A stretch of DNA of 64,000 bases from NCBI GenBank assembly GCA_003255065.1, contig QAOA01004365.1, positions 211,124-275,123 on the forward strand. Direction: 5' to 3'. The notes beneath the pieces are model-generated. The model made no database searches and was not told where the DNA came from. It was given only the letters and a program-made list of their open reading frames with translations. Made by a program: the position numbers and the translations under genes. Source of the DNA: Cercis canadensis (lineage: Eukaryota; Streptophyta; Magnoliopsida; Fabales; Fabaceae). Within the stretch, counting starts at the first letter, position 1, and each line of letters begins with the position of its first letter. Shown here in pieces: positions 10,998-23,619 of this stretch.

Positions 10998-13703
10998 TCA
11001 CTGGGGTCTGCGCATCTTCACATTAAGAGGAACTTCCTTGTAGGACTGAACCTTCCCAGCAGCTTGACGCAATGGCCTCCCAACTGATGATCTTCGAATT
11101 TCCTGAGCCTCAAACTTATTGACATTGTCTCTTCCTTTATTTTCTTGTCCAAAAGTGGCACTTGATGTTGTTGTACTACTTTTCACTACCAGATCATCAC
11201 TTAAATGTAAAACAGGAAATTTTGCATCATCTATCGCATCAGTTGGCTCTGAATTTTCAGCCTTAAACCTGGTAGACTGCCTTCTCAAACTACGCCTGCT
11301 AATATTTCAAGAATCAAATGTAAACAGCTTTTATTTTCCTCAAATACTCAGAAATTCTAATTAAAGGCTTTCAAATCTATTCAGCCAGTAAGCATATGCA
11401 AGCATACCTCTTGCTGTCGACTTTCTCTTCGGCATGAACTTGATCAATCTTAGTAGCTCTCAAAGCTGCATGCAAATATTATGAGAAAATGAAAAACATG
11501 AAAATGCAATAAAAGAGAAATTTCTTGTACCATTACATTGAATATCTTCTGTGGTTTCTTCTTGCACTGTTGGTCCTAATGAGGCTGGTCTGTTTTCGGT
11601 TACCAGATTTTCTTTGTGATTAGAGACAGAAGATTTGTTATCATCTACTTCAAACATGTCTTCTGTTGGTCCTGGTCTTTCTGCTTTGAACCCTGTAGAT
11701 TGTCTTCTCAAACAATACCTGTTGCAAATTCATGGGAGACATATGTGCCTTGTTCCTAAGTATGCCCAAAGTCCAACTCTAGAAATAAGTCCAATTCAGC
11801 AAGTAAACACATATATGCACACACCTCTGGTTGTCAAGCTTCTCAGTAGAATTAACTTGCTGAGCGGCAGCAGGAACAGAAGCTGCATTAGAAAAGGACA
11901 CATATGTTAAGGATGTCTATATTGATACTTCTACACATATACATAAAATAGCTCGAAGCACACTAATTACATTGAGATTTCGACACTCTCCTCCTTTTCT
12001 CATTGCAACGATTATTTCCCTTGCAATCAGCTTGAAAAGTTTGACCTGACTGCTCACTCTGAGACCCACTTGCCTTGGAGTGGTGAAGAAAAGGGCATTC
12101 ATTGCAGTCAGATGTTATGGAAGACCAATCAGTAAGAGAAACAAGGGAAATGATTTCCTAAAGTACCTCATTTGCAGCAATTTCACATGTCACTGTTGCT
12201 CTGTCCTCTTTTTCCTAGAAAATGCAAATGCAACAGTCAAAAATATAGTTTATTTACAAGCCCACTCGCAAATCAAATAAATTTTTTAGGGTTTAACCAG
12301 ACCATGTATTCTATTTCCCTGGCTTTCAGTACACCATTTTTGCATCCCAATTCATGCTGAAGTTCTCTTACCTGAATGGCAACAACACAATGTCACTGGA
12401 TACAACATAAAATACAAATAAAATCATCAAGCTCTTACATGTACTAAATGCTTTCAAGATGCTTAACTCACCCTCTGTCGACTTGAATTGAGTTCCTGCA
12501 TAGATTAATGCAAGAAATAATTTCAACAAGGGTGGAACAGACTACTATAATCTTTGTGAAATTATTTAGCGTCATGAAAAGAGTTAAATATTTGACTGTT
12601 AAAACAATTGGGCATTACCCCCAGCATCTGCCTATTTGCTCTGGCAAGTTCCAAGTTTTGCTTCTGCAGTTTCTGGAAATTGCTCTGCAATTTCAGTAAC
12701 TCAGCTCCATGTGATTCTATAATTGCACTGTCAACCAAAGTTGAGGAAAACCCACTACATGGGAACTTTTACCAGCCAATAAGCAAAGATAGAAGATAGA
12801 AAGGTAGACAAATTGTACATAGAGGATACTTTCTGTTTGCTAGAAGCTTCATCAGTGTTGCATTTTCCTGTGAAATAGATTTTGAACATCCCACAGTTAC
12901 ACTATTAAACCAATCACAGAGATAGAAGAAAATATTGACATACCAAATGATATAATTGACACACCTTGTGTAGCTGGTCAGTAATGTTGTCAGTTGCAAG
13001 GGAAACAGACCTTAGCTTTGACTGTTGGTTGGATGCTTTTGGGCACTGCTGCGGCAAATTGGTTATATCAGCCAGTATTTTCTGCGGGGCACCTCCCACA
13101 GAATCTCCCCTCACCATTTTTCCCCTCCTTGTATTGTTGCCTGCAACCCGTTCAAGTTATTGCAGCTACCAACAAACCCCACAATCTAAGACCCAAAAAC
13201 CCAGATCGGCTCCAAGTAGCACATCATATAGAATTTCATTTCAGATCATCAATTAGTGGATGATTTGACTAAATGAACCTAACAGATTACTAGTCAGTGT
13301 CGGAAGGAAATTCTTCTATCCAAAAACAGCTCTTAAATCACCCAAACACTCATATTTATCACAAACATTACAGATTACTAGTTTCCGAAAATAGCTTTTA
13401 CTTCATCACCCAAACACACATATTTAACTCATACATAGTAATAACCAAATTAATCGGATTAACAATCGGAATTGATAAAACCCTAATTGATACCAAATTT
13501 GATTCGCCAAATGCCGAAGGGTACCAGGGGAATGGGATCAAATAAGCAGCACGGACAAGGTACTGAAAAACCATAGGCATACACAAAGAGATTACAATTT
13601 CAAAAGAGCAAGTAAAATCAAGAAACGGGGAACACATTAGGGCAAGAAGATTCCTACCTCCACCACAGTGCTGCTTTGAATCAAGCAAGACGACACCGTC
13701 CAT
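10998..13703 (-). CDS. SGO: shugoshin (protector of centromeric cohesion)
   Basis: Twelve exons can be joined in frame: 13703-13658, 13140-12965, 12867-12830, 12727-12619, 12495-12472, 12371-12303, 12214-12167, 12073-11971, 11882-11825, 11718-11531, 11465-11408 and 11295-10998, giving 404 residues. The acceptor of exon 8 is the least certain. Exons 3-6 (about residues 75-154) form the conserved N-terminal coiled coil, with ENATLMKLLANR, LELARANRQML and LQHELGCKNG; in shugoshins this region dimerises and recruits PP2A. The last 32 residues carry the basic C-terminal shugoshin motif (RRSSVGRPLRQAAGKV, SYKEVPLNVKMRR) that binds phosphorylated histone H2A at centromeres. Shugoshin shields meiotic cohesin from separase. 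Two related LRRQST-x-FKAE segments show an internal exon-pair duplication. A telo-box lies just above the ATG. Confidence 0.9.
11295..11882 (-). repeat. SGO: duplicated exon pair inside shugoshin
   Basis: Exons 9 and 11 are both 58 bp, with the same phases (in 1, out 2). They encode matching peptides: QQVNSTEKLDNQR and DQVHAEEKVDSKR. Each is followed by an exon that opens with a near-identical block: YCLRRQSTGFKAE and RSLRRQSTRFKAE. This is best explained by a tandem duplication of one short exon plus the start of its neighbour. Confidence 0.75.
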
Positions 13704-13730
13704 GATGAACGATTCCCACTCCAAAACACT

Positions 13731-13739
13731 AAACCCTAA
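13731..13739. promoter_or_regulatory. telo-box AAACCCTAA in the shugoshin leader
   Basis: AAACCCTAA lies 28 bp upstream of the shugoshin ATG, within a CT-rich leader. Telo-boxes with site II elements are known near the start of many plant genes active in dividing cells, which suits this gene. Confidence 0.5.
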
Positions 13740-13935
13740 GCTCTCTCTCTCTGTCTCTCTTTCTCTCTACGCAGGGTCGCAATGGAACAATAGGAATCGA
13801 TGAGGGAAACTGAGGAATGGATCGTCGAAGTAATTTAGTTCAGAAGTTAACGAAGCCTACGGCTTTCCGAAGCTGTTTCAAAATCTTAGTCCTGTCCGAA
13901 CCTACGGGCAAAGCTACACACTGGCGGTAGAAACT

Positions 13936-13941
13936 TGGGCC
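13936..13941. promoter_or_regulatory. site II-like TGGGCC upstream of shugoshin
   Basis: TGGGCC lies about 230 bp upstream of the ATG. Together with the telo-box it forms the combination typical of TCP-regulated, proliferation-linked plant promoters. The assignment is by motif only. Confidence 0.4.
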
Positions 13942-14170
13942 GAGTTCTTAAGCCCGTATCTCAAATGCATATGAGCAGAGCAGCATTGGAGCTACTTTCT
14001 AATTTCAGCAAAAATACGTATAATTGTACAAAATTGCATAGTTTCAAGTTTGCTTAAGAAATTTGGTAGCAAAAAACAAGTGTGTTCATAAGAAATGTCA
14101 TCCTTAATTATAAATACACTCAAAATCAAGTACTTTTTTCTCAGGAAACTCAAGACCCAATTCAATAAAG

Positions 14171-14953
14171 AAACTGCTAGCCATAGAATACTTAAGCCTT
14201 ATAAGTAAAGTGTTTTAATCCTTACCAGTTGAACCAATCCCGCTAACTTTAATAGTGACAATACAAAAATTTGAATTGAAAACTTTTTATAAATTACTGA
14301 AAGCCACAACCACTACCTTAGCTTTATAAGTTTGCATATATTTATGGACTATATATACAATTATTATTACTCTAAATGTGCAAATATTCTTATTCTTAAC
14401 AAAGAGAAGGAAGAATCACCTTTTTATGAGTTATGCTACTTGCATAAATAATTTTTGAACTCACAAATTTTTAGGTTTTTATATTTATAGCTTCATCTAT
14501 ATTTCGGAAAAGAAAAGGTTTAATAGAGCCTATAGCTACTATATATAATTAAGTATAANAAAAAAAAACTGCTAGTCATAAAATACTTAAGTCTTACAAG
14601 TAAAGTGTTTTAATTCTTACCAGTTGAACCAATCCCACTACCTTTAATAGTGAAAATAAGAAAATTTGAATTGAAATTTTTTTATAAATTACTGAAAGCC
14701 ACAACCACTACCTTAGCTTTATAAGTTTGCGTATATTTATGGACTATATATACAATTATTATTACTCTAAATGTGCAAATATTCTTATTCTTAAGAAAGA
14801 GAAGGAAGAATCACCTTTTTATGAGTTATGCTACTTGCATAAATAATTTTTGAACTCACAAATTTTTAGATTTTTATATTTATAGCTTCATCTATATTTC
14901 GGAAAAGAAAAGGTTTAATAGAGCCTATAGCTACTATATATAATTAAGTATAA
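14171..14953. repeat. direct repeat of about 388 bp joined by a single N
   Basis: The block from 14171 to 14558 repeats from 14566 to 14953 at an offset of 395 bp, with the N at 14559. The copies differ at roughly a dozen positions, so they are about 97 percent alike. The junction N and poly-A between them point to two haplotypes or overlapping contigs placed side by side rather than a real tandem duplication. Confidence 0.8.
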
Positions 14954-15318
14954 TTATATATTTGAAAATTATGCAAGTAATGTTACTCCTCCTGTCTACA
15001 TTGCTACTCTATTCTTCAAGTGTTATGAAGACCATTATAACTGAAATTAGTGACATCATCAGTAAGGCACATCAATTAGTTGATAACAATTATTGTGAAA
15101 CTGCATGTTGCGATTATAAACCATGCCTACTCATAGACATAGCCTATCAAATCCCCGTCATGTCATTAATTATAGCTTAATAGGTTTCTGCACTCATTTT
15201 AGTCCCCGTCATGTCATTAATTATTATTATTAGTGATATTAAACTTATTTTTAGAGTTTATAAATTTTGTATTTAACCCAAAATTATAGTTAAAAATATT
15301 AAAAAAGTATTATTATTG

Positions 15319-15797
15319 TGATTTAAATGTCTTGTATGTCCTTATAGTTTAAACGAATTTTGAATCAAATTTTTTTTTAGAGTCTTTATAATTTAATTTT
15401 TTTTAATTAGGTCATTGCTATCACTCTGAATTAAAATTTCATTAGTTTAATACTGATATAACAAATGACTTCTTCATGGAATAATAGATGAAGCTTCCAT
15501 GGTGTAAAAGTGACACACAAATTGTCATTCATATGCACATGCAAGGTGTGGCTCAGTTTTTCTCAAATTTTCCTAATTTTTTTGTCACTTTGGTTTTACA
15601 TCAATTTTTTTTATTGTCATATAGATAAGTTGTTTGTCATATAAGTACTAAATTGATGAAGTTCTAACTGAGAGTAACAACATGAATCTAATTAAAAAAA
15701 AAATTAAACTATAAAAACCTCAAAATAATAAAAAAAAATTATAAAAATTTAATTCAAAATTCGTTGAAACTATAATAATATATAACACATTTAAACA
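15319..15797. mobile_element. MITE-like element with long inverted repeats, about 480 bp
   Basis: The left arm (TTATAGTTTAAACGAATTTTG and on through TTTAATTAGG) matches the reverse complement of the right arm (TTATAGTTTCAACGAATTTTG, TTTAATTAGA) over roughly 150 bases, including the ACTGATATAACAAATGAC / ACTTATATGACAAACAAC pair. No open frame lies inside. The structure is that of a long-TIR non-autonomous DNA transposon. A possible end fragment of the same family lies at 2137-2200. Confidence 0.7.
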
Positions 15798-17132
15798 TAT
15801 TATTATCAAACAAACTAGTGACGAGCGTTGAAAGTGATAGCAAAAGTATTATGAGTGGTCCATTTGCACAGCATGACCTTTATATTGTTTAGAGGCCAAG
15901 TTGGACATACTTTTGATTCTTGTGGGTCTCATCTTACGTAAGCACACATTTCTCCTTTCCCTTGGTTTAGAATCTTTACCCCATAAAGCTACAAGAATTT
16001 GAAGCTTCTATTCCAAAATCTCAAATTGCCTTAAAATGATCTTACGAAGTGAGCATGAGCAACTTGGTTTTGTTATAATATACTACAATTGCCTTCAAGG
16101 CTCCGCTGCAATTGTCCTTATTGACCATGCATTCTCCCTAATTAAAACCCTTTTTATTGCTTTAATTTCTTCATAGAACCATAAAAAATAAAAAATAAAG
16201 GAAAGCATAAAGCAAAAAATGTTTGAATTCAGAGTTACTTTATTTGCCTTATCCTTTCTTTTAATTTCTTGTGTGTTTTTCACCCATAAACTTGCTTTCT
16301 CTACATCAAGGTAATGCATCCAATCTTTTCTTCCTACCAAGTCAAATACACGTAGATAAGCATTAGATAGAGAGTAATCTCATTCTCAAATTCCTTATCC
16401 AAAACCCAAAAATGCAATATAAATATATTCTTTTGCTGAAGAAACCTAAAACTCTGTTCATACCAAGTACGTAGATTAAGCACTTGAATTATTAATAATA
16501 TGATGCTTCACCGAGCCCTATAATTGTGATGTGTTTGATTAGACTTTGCTTTGAAACTAAGAAAGGCACTAATGTAATTATGCAAAGCTGATGATAAACC
16601 AATTTGTGGTATACATTAATTGAATATAGTCTTTCCCAACTTCTTATCCAGATATATGGAGTCTGCTCTTCCTACACTGATTGCTTGCTTTAGTTTTTTT
16701 TGCTTTATCTAAGATCCCTTTTTAACCCAAAAAAATTTGTGAAATTTGAAGCAATGTTATTATTATTTTTTAAAAAAAAAAAAAATTCCGCATACGCTAA
16801 ATTCTTTGTAGGTGTATCTAGCCTTACAGTTATCATATTTAAAATATATCAAATATATACATATTAATTATATATATAAATAAAATAACAACATAAATTT
16901 TTTTATTTTTATTTTGTAATTTCGTTGGTATATCACTCACATGCAATGAAAGCATGTACGAAATGCAGTTCCAACAAATATTGAGCAAATAAGTAAGAAG
17001 ACTGAGCAGACAAAAAGGCCCCTTTAATTTGTTTGTTTCCAACAAACTCCTCTTAAAATCTCTCCCATCAGAAAAAAGTCATCAACACTTCTCACGATAT
17101 AAAAAAGAAAACTCATACTCTTATTTTTTTAT

Positions 17133-17341
17133 GGGGATTTTATGATACTATATGAATATGTCATACTACACTGACGTAGCAAACATACATAATTTTTATA
17201 TTTTATTAGATGTAAAATATAATTTATTTAATTTTTTAAACAAACTTAAAAATAGTTAACTTGTACACGTGTCATTCATTTATTGATTATTCTTATATAG
17301 TGTAATATACTACATAAATATTAAAAAATCTAAGAAACCTC
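17133..17341 (-). mobile_element. 205-bp repeat family, copy B
   Basis: Inverted relative to copies A and C. It runs from GGGGATTTTATGATACTA to ATCTAAGAAACCTC on the plus strand and shares ACACTGACGTAG, TTTTATTAGATGTAAAATAT and TGTACACGTGTCATTCATTTA with them. No coding capacity. Confidence 0.65.
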
Positions 17342-18012
17342 TTATTTTTTGACATATTGTTTAAGGATTATTCTTATTCCCAAATTAAAAATGTGATAAA
17401 AACAATTTATTTATTTTTACTTTTAGTTACAATAATATAAAACTCATAAGTTATAAAAATAATTTTAATATTATTTAATTATAAATTATTTGAAAAAATA
17501 TTTATTTTTTATTTTCGCCTATAAAGCAGCAATAGCCATATCTCGTGTAAAAATGTTGAAAGTTATAAACTCACGTAGCCATCTTTTATTTATTAATTTG
17601 CTGCAATTTTGACCTCTTGCAGCCGATGATATTGAAAAATAAACATTTCTTTTTCATCTTTATTTTTTTTGTAATGAAAACTTTGATTTTCTTTTATTAT
17701 AGGAAAACTTTGAGACATTTTGGATTCTTTCCCCAAAGCATTTAACAAATAAGTGGCCAGATATTTGTAGGAAATTTCAATTTTGAGACTTGACATCCAC
17801 ACCAATGGCTGCGCAGCCTGACTCTGAGACTCAGTTTGATGACGAAAATGGCATCCGTAGAGCCCGGACCCCATCGCCTTGACCATAGGGCGCGAGAATG
17901 GGACCCCTTTCGTTTTTCCTCAACTAATACCTTGTACCAATGCATTTACTGCTACGTAATTATTGTATGGCCTACTAAGCTACCTCTTAGCGCTGTCCAT
18001 TCTTTTTTATAG

Positions 18013-18283
18013 GGTTCCAATGGAATTTATATTGTAATTTTGATATTATTATAAAAAAAAATTAAAATTTAGTTATTTAGTGTTACAAAATATTAAAATA
18101 ATTGATAAAATTTAAATTTAATATATTCACAGAAAATTGATAGATTTTAAATATATTTTCATATATCTTGTCATTTTTAAATTTTACAAAGAATTAACTA
18201 TTTTATTATATTATATTAAATAATTTAATTTTTTGAGATTTTTATAATAATATTAAAATTAATGAATGAGTTCCACTCAAATT
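18013..18283. mobile_element. AT-rich inverted-repeat element, about 270 bp
   Basis: The left arm (about 18017-18085, with GTAATTTTGATATTATTATA) pairs with the right arm (reverse complement TTAATTTTAATATTATTATA) over about 70 bases. The interior is almost pure A and T. It is probably a small MITE; low complexity makes the exact ends uncertain. Confidence 0.5.
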
Positions 18284-18932
18284 TACTGGTAAAGAGATAG
18301 CGTTATCCTTCTCTTAAAGGGAAATAGGATAGCATTTGCCTTATTGTATACAACATTGTAATTTGGATGAAATTATTTATATTTTTCTTGAGAGAAAATT
18401 ATTTGTATATTTGCACACCATTGTAATACACAAAAATTATATAGCTAGTAAGTATTCTTCAGTAGAAACATATGACACTGTCATGATAACAAATTAATAT
18501 TATAAAGTAAATACTTCAAAGAAAATGTATATATAATTGGGGTTAGGCTGCCATACACCAAATTTTAAAATTAGGGGTATCACTATATTTTAAAATATGA
18601 ACAAAACACATGCTTTTGCACCTAATAGGAAACTAACAGGAAATTGAATATCCTAATATAGGTTAAAATTGTTAATTCTTTGCTAAAGTGTATAATTTGG
18701 GCCATTCCCAAAAAAAAAAAAAANAAAAAAAAAAAAAAAAAAAGTTAAACTAAAATAGTCAAACTTTTTTAATTTAGCTAAACTTGAATTATGTCAATTG
18801 TTTGAATATTTTATTTGCATTGCATTACTTGATTTCATATGTATGAAATTTGCATTGAACCCAAGAAGAAGAATTACTTCTATCCAAAACTCGTATTTTG
18901 AGAAATTATATATAATGCTTCACTTTCTTTTT

Positions 18933-19408
18933 GGGCTCATTGACTTTAATATTACACTTTGACAACGTATTTACATAATTATTATATTTTTTTAATTTAT
19001 TTACCTAAATATTATTTTAAAAACTTAAAAAAAAAAACTAAATCTACGCAATGGGCCCCATCAAACACGTCGACTGTCAGCCGGCGTGTTTACTTTTTCA
19101 TTTGTCAGCCGCAATGTTAATTTGTCAACCGCAATGTTCACTTTTTTTTTTTCCTCTTAAGCAACGTAGACTCTTCTTCTTTTTTCATTTGTCAGCCACA
19201 ATGTTCGCCTTTTTTTTTTTCTTAAGCAACATAGAAATTTAAAGATGAGAAGATTGAACAACACGCCGGCTGACAGCTACCGTGTCTAGTGGGGCCTATT
19301 ACACAAATTTAATTTTTTTAAAAAAATTTAAAACTATAATATTTAAGTAAATAAGTTAAAAAATATAATAATTGTGTAAATAAGTGTAATATTGAGGTCA
19401 ATAGACCC
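18933..19408. mobile_element. inverted-repeat element with GC-rich inner palindrome, about 475 bp
   Basis: The outer arms match as inverted repeats: TGACTTTAATATTACAC on the left and TGACCTCAATATTACAC as the reverse complement on the right. They continue through TTATTTACCTAAATATTA-type sequence. The inner arms are GC-rich (GGGCCCCATCAAACACG, GTCAGCCGGCGTGT on the left and its complement ACACGCCGGCTGAC on the right). The centre repeats a GTCAGCCxCAATGTT-type unit. The outer arms resemble the element at 23620-24030, so the two belong to one family or superfamily. Confidence 0.65.
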
Positions 19409-20323
19409 TCTTTTTGGAGGAGATACCTTAGCAACTCCCATATAACTATTACTTTAAAAATTGTTGTTTCTCCTAAATTTAAAATTAACTCCTCTTCGTT
19501 ATCTTAATTGGAAAAATAGTTTTTAACATGTATAGGTGTAATTGTCATTAAAACTGGTGGGCGATGCTTTTTAGTCATTCTACCAAATAATCAACAAATC
19601 TTAGCTCATAAGTCCTAAGAAATCATGGCTTCTAAATCCCATAATGCAAAAGGCAAGACACATTTCATAGTACAAAATCATTGCTATCGACCTAAATTTC
19701 AGTGATGCACATAATCATTGGAAAATAAACAGCATCTTTTGCTCGTCAAAACTACACTATATGCTTTTGAATTCCTTATAATAAGTTAAACCAATACAAG
19801 ATGGGACATCAATAAGTTGTAAGTAAAAGGAGGGGCTAAAAAGAAAAAAGGCAAGTCTATGTAAAACTATTTTCTTTATAAAGCCTTTTAATTTTGTCAT
19901 TTCCTTATTTCTTTTCCATGTTATGCTTAAAGCCATATATGCCCAAGAAGAAAACGAAATAAAGTACAAAATGTAAAACTTATATTAGTGTAATACTTGG
20001 TTATAGAAAGCAAATAGACCTAAATTAGTGAATTGTTGTTGTAAGGGAAAACTATATATTGTTTTGATTTTGCATATCAAATCTTAAATAAGTTAGATAC
20101 TAATTAAGAAGTTTATAACTTTTTATAAGATAAAAAAACATACTGTGTTAATCTCATGAAATGTTGATAGAGCATAAACTATTTTAATTAAAATTAAAAT
20201 TTATCGGTTTGGTTTACACAATGTAATTTTTTTAATCCATTAAATTTAGTGAAACCCTTATTTTTTTGAAAGTTTATTTAACAATGTATTTTAAATTTAA
20301 TATGAGAACAATGTTGGTTCTTT

Positions 20324-20324
<1 letters not shown>

Positions 20325-20364
<40 letters not shown>
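20325..20364. repeat. compound CT / AT microsatellite
   Basis: A (CT)n run of about 24 bases passes straight into an (AT)n run of about 16 bases. No gene is nearby. Confidence 0.9.
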
Positions 20365-21969
20365 GTTTCTCATAAGGTGGTATTTACATTTTTTGTATGA
20401 GACTAATTCTCACTCGAGTGGCATACCCTAACCACTAGTGTTTTTAACGACATTCAAATTCTTGACATTACTTTCAGATTCATGACTCTATATAAAGCTC
20501 AATTTATTAATTGAGGCACACTTAATAATGATGTGTGCTGCTATATTGCTGCACAGCAACAGCAAAAACATCATTAGTATACTAGGCGGATATCAAGTAT
20601 GATTGTGAAGTCAAATGGGTCTAGAGTGATGTTGGTTGAGGTGGAATCATGATTCATATAAGAACTAATGCTGAACTTGCAATAATTATAGTATTTGACC
20701 TCCATAAGGAACTATTAAATATGTACCATATATATATTACATTCTCCAACTTGCAATAAGGCCCCAATTGACAGAGATTAGACAGCATAGATTACATGTT
20801 AGTTGTAAAATATGTCCCTTCTAACTCTGCTGCCAATTGCTATCCTTATTATAATAATACATTAAATTTGTAACCTTATAAGCATCAAGATGCCAGTGAA
20901 ATTTAATTAAATGTGACAATAAAAAATTGTTATAAAACATACCGACATTTTAATATAAAAAAATTGAGGCAGATAGGCATGTCGGCAATTTGCTATATAA
21001 GCTCTTCTCTACATTTCTAATTTGTTTAGGTTCCAAAACCAATATAATATATGTTTTATGTCCCCATTGCGCTCATGCACTAAGTTAATTATATATGAAT
21101 ATCAATTTTAAAATTTTCATAACTTTTATATTTTTTTAGTATTTTTTGTTATGATTTTAAATTTAAACATAAAATTCAATTTTAGTACTACTTGATTACA
21201 AATTATTTGATAACGTTCATATTGAATCTTATTAATAATATAGTAGTGGAATTAGGTTAGATGCCTAGGATGAAAATTTGGAGGGAAGTCCCAATTATGG
21301 AAAAGCATGGAAATCATAAGCATGCACAAATAAGTACATGGACACAAAATAAATGCCCTCTAGCTTCAGGGCCAATCCATTTCATGGAATTGTCAAATTG
21401 TGGGTATTATTAAATAAAAATGCTAGAAAATGCTTCATAGTTCATATTACTTATTTCATCGTCAAGTGTTATACTTTTAATTTATTTATTGAATATAATT
21501 TTAAATATATTTTTAAAATTAACTATGTTTTAATCCCGAAGAACCACTACTTTACAAGGTCAGTGATTGGGGATTTTCATAACATTGGCTAGGAGCCTAG
21601 AACTAATTTTTCCAGTACTTTTATTCCCAAACAACTAGATAGAACCAATCATATTTCAAAAGTAGTTACAATCAAATTATTTATATATAAATATTTTGTT
21701 AGAGTTTATCATTTTTAAGTACTTCATGTTGAAAGAAACAACAATTTAGTTTTAAATAATAGAGACTTCTTATTTGATGTTTTTTATATTGTATAAAATG
21801 ATGAAAATATTTTTAAGTGCTATGTGATTTTTTTGATTATGTATATAACTATTATTATATATAAAATTATTTTTAAGTCTTCACTTAATAGTTTAAACTT
21901 TTAGGTTAAGATGATAGTATCAGAACCTCTTCGACTAAGTGGTCAGAAGATCAAATATTTTTATCATCA

Positions 21970-22287
21970 CTTTCTCAATTAAATTAAAATTCTAGCACAA
22001 AAATAAGTGAGTTTGTGCTTTGTCCATGCTTCAAGCTCAATGACCTTTCGCGTGCATATGTGTGTTAGATATAAAATCATTTATAAACTTTCACTTAATA
22101 GTTTAAGCTTTTTGGTTTAGATGGTTCNCTTTCTCAATTAAATTAAAATTTTAGTATAAAAATAAGTGAGTTTGTGCTTTGTCCATGTTTCAAGTCCAAT
22201 GAGCTTTCACGTGCATATGTGTGTTAGATATAAAATCATTCACAAACTTTCACTTAATAGTTTAAACTTTTTAGTTTAGATGGTTCC
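21970..22287. repeat. direct repeat of about 158 bp joined by a single N
   Basis: The block starting CTTTCTCAATTAAATT at 21970 recurs at 22129, immediately after the N at 22128 (offset 159 bp). The copies differ at several bases. The repeated text is itself a decayed repeat whose tail (CTTTCACTTAATAGTTTAA) also occurs near 21880, so a true duplication is harder to exclude here than at the other joins. Confidence 0.65.
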
Positions 22288-23619
22288 TTGACAACTATTA
22301 CGTTTATTTTTAAACATGATAACTACAAGCAAACATAATAATCACGTAACACCAAATAATAACTACATATATAAACATAATAATTACATATCACCAAAAT
22401 ACATTTTGATCATTTTCAGAAGACAAGACACTAAACTCAAAGTACCTTATGTTTAGAACTGAATTGTTTTTTCTTCTAAAATTAAACACTTAAAAAATTT
22501 TAAACACTAAACTAATATATGACACTTTTTTAACTGTCTTAAATTTCATGATAGGACAGCTATTTATTCTTCGAAAACGAAATCCTTCAGGGTTCAGTGC
22601 AGATTTGGAAAGAAAAGTCCATAGGTAGAGTTATTACAGTAGAATCTAGAGAAAAAATATGGCTAAAGTCTTGAAAGTGACATGTGCCAAATTTTGATGC
22701 AACAAAGAAAAGATGTAGGACCCTAAAAAAAGAAAGAAAGAGATATGCGCAGGATTTTCATTTACAAAATTATTGATGATATAAATTGAATTTAGAAATA
22801 TGAAGTTAGATTGTGCTCCACATACTAACTCTACATATAAGAACTAATCCAATTCAATTAGTTGAAGTTAATTAAAAAAAATTAGATTAAGTTAAGTCTC
22901 CTCTGTAGAATCTGTCATAACATGTACACATCTCACACGTTACTTTTTTCAGTTTTTCCTGTTTCCTTTTTATTTTATTTTATTGCCAATTTTCTTTTTG
23001 GAAAGAAATCCTTTATGCTAAATTGCACATCGAGCCCCCAAATATAATTGTTTTTTCCACTCTATCCTTTCCTAATTTTAACTTTGCTTCTTTTCTTGAG
23101 GGCAAGAAAAACTGAAAAAGAAATCTTTCCCATGGAGGGTATGTCCTCAATTTTCACTCCCCGAAAAGAAAGAAAGATATTAACTCAAAGTTGTAGTCTT
23201 GAATCTCAATATTTTTTTTGTCAATTGTAAGCCAAATTTACTTAAATAATACATGTGCTTAAATTATTTACATAAAAATAACATTTTTTAAATTATTTAT
23301 CTAAAATAAATAATTTTAATTATTTTATTATTTATCATTCCTAAAAGAGAATACGGTATACAAAGATAAAATGTATATCTATTAAAAATGTTATAGGACA
23401 TATTTAGAAATTATATGTTCACTGTTTAAAAAGACTGTTAGAATGTTTTTAATATTAAACACGTTATAGAATGAGAGACATTCATGCTTTAACTTATAAG
23501 ATATGTTTTAATTGAACACACTCTACAAGGTTAAAACGTAACTATCTTTTCATATTGTACGAACTTGTTTTACGCTTCTACAAAATAAAAAAATATTTTA
23601 ATTGAATATACTTTAATTT

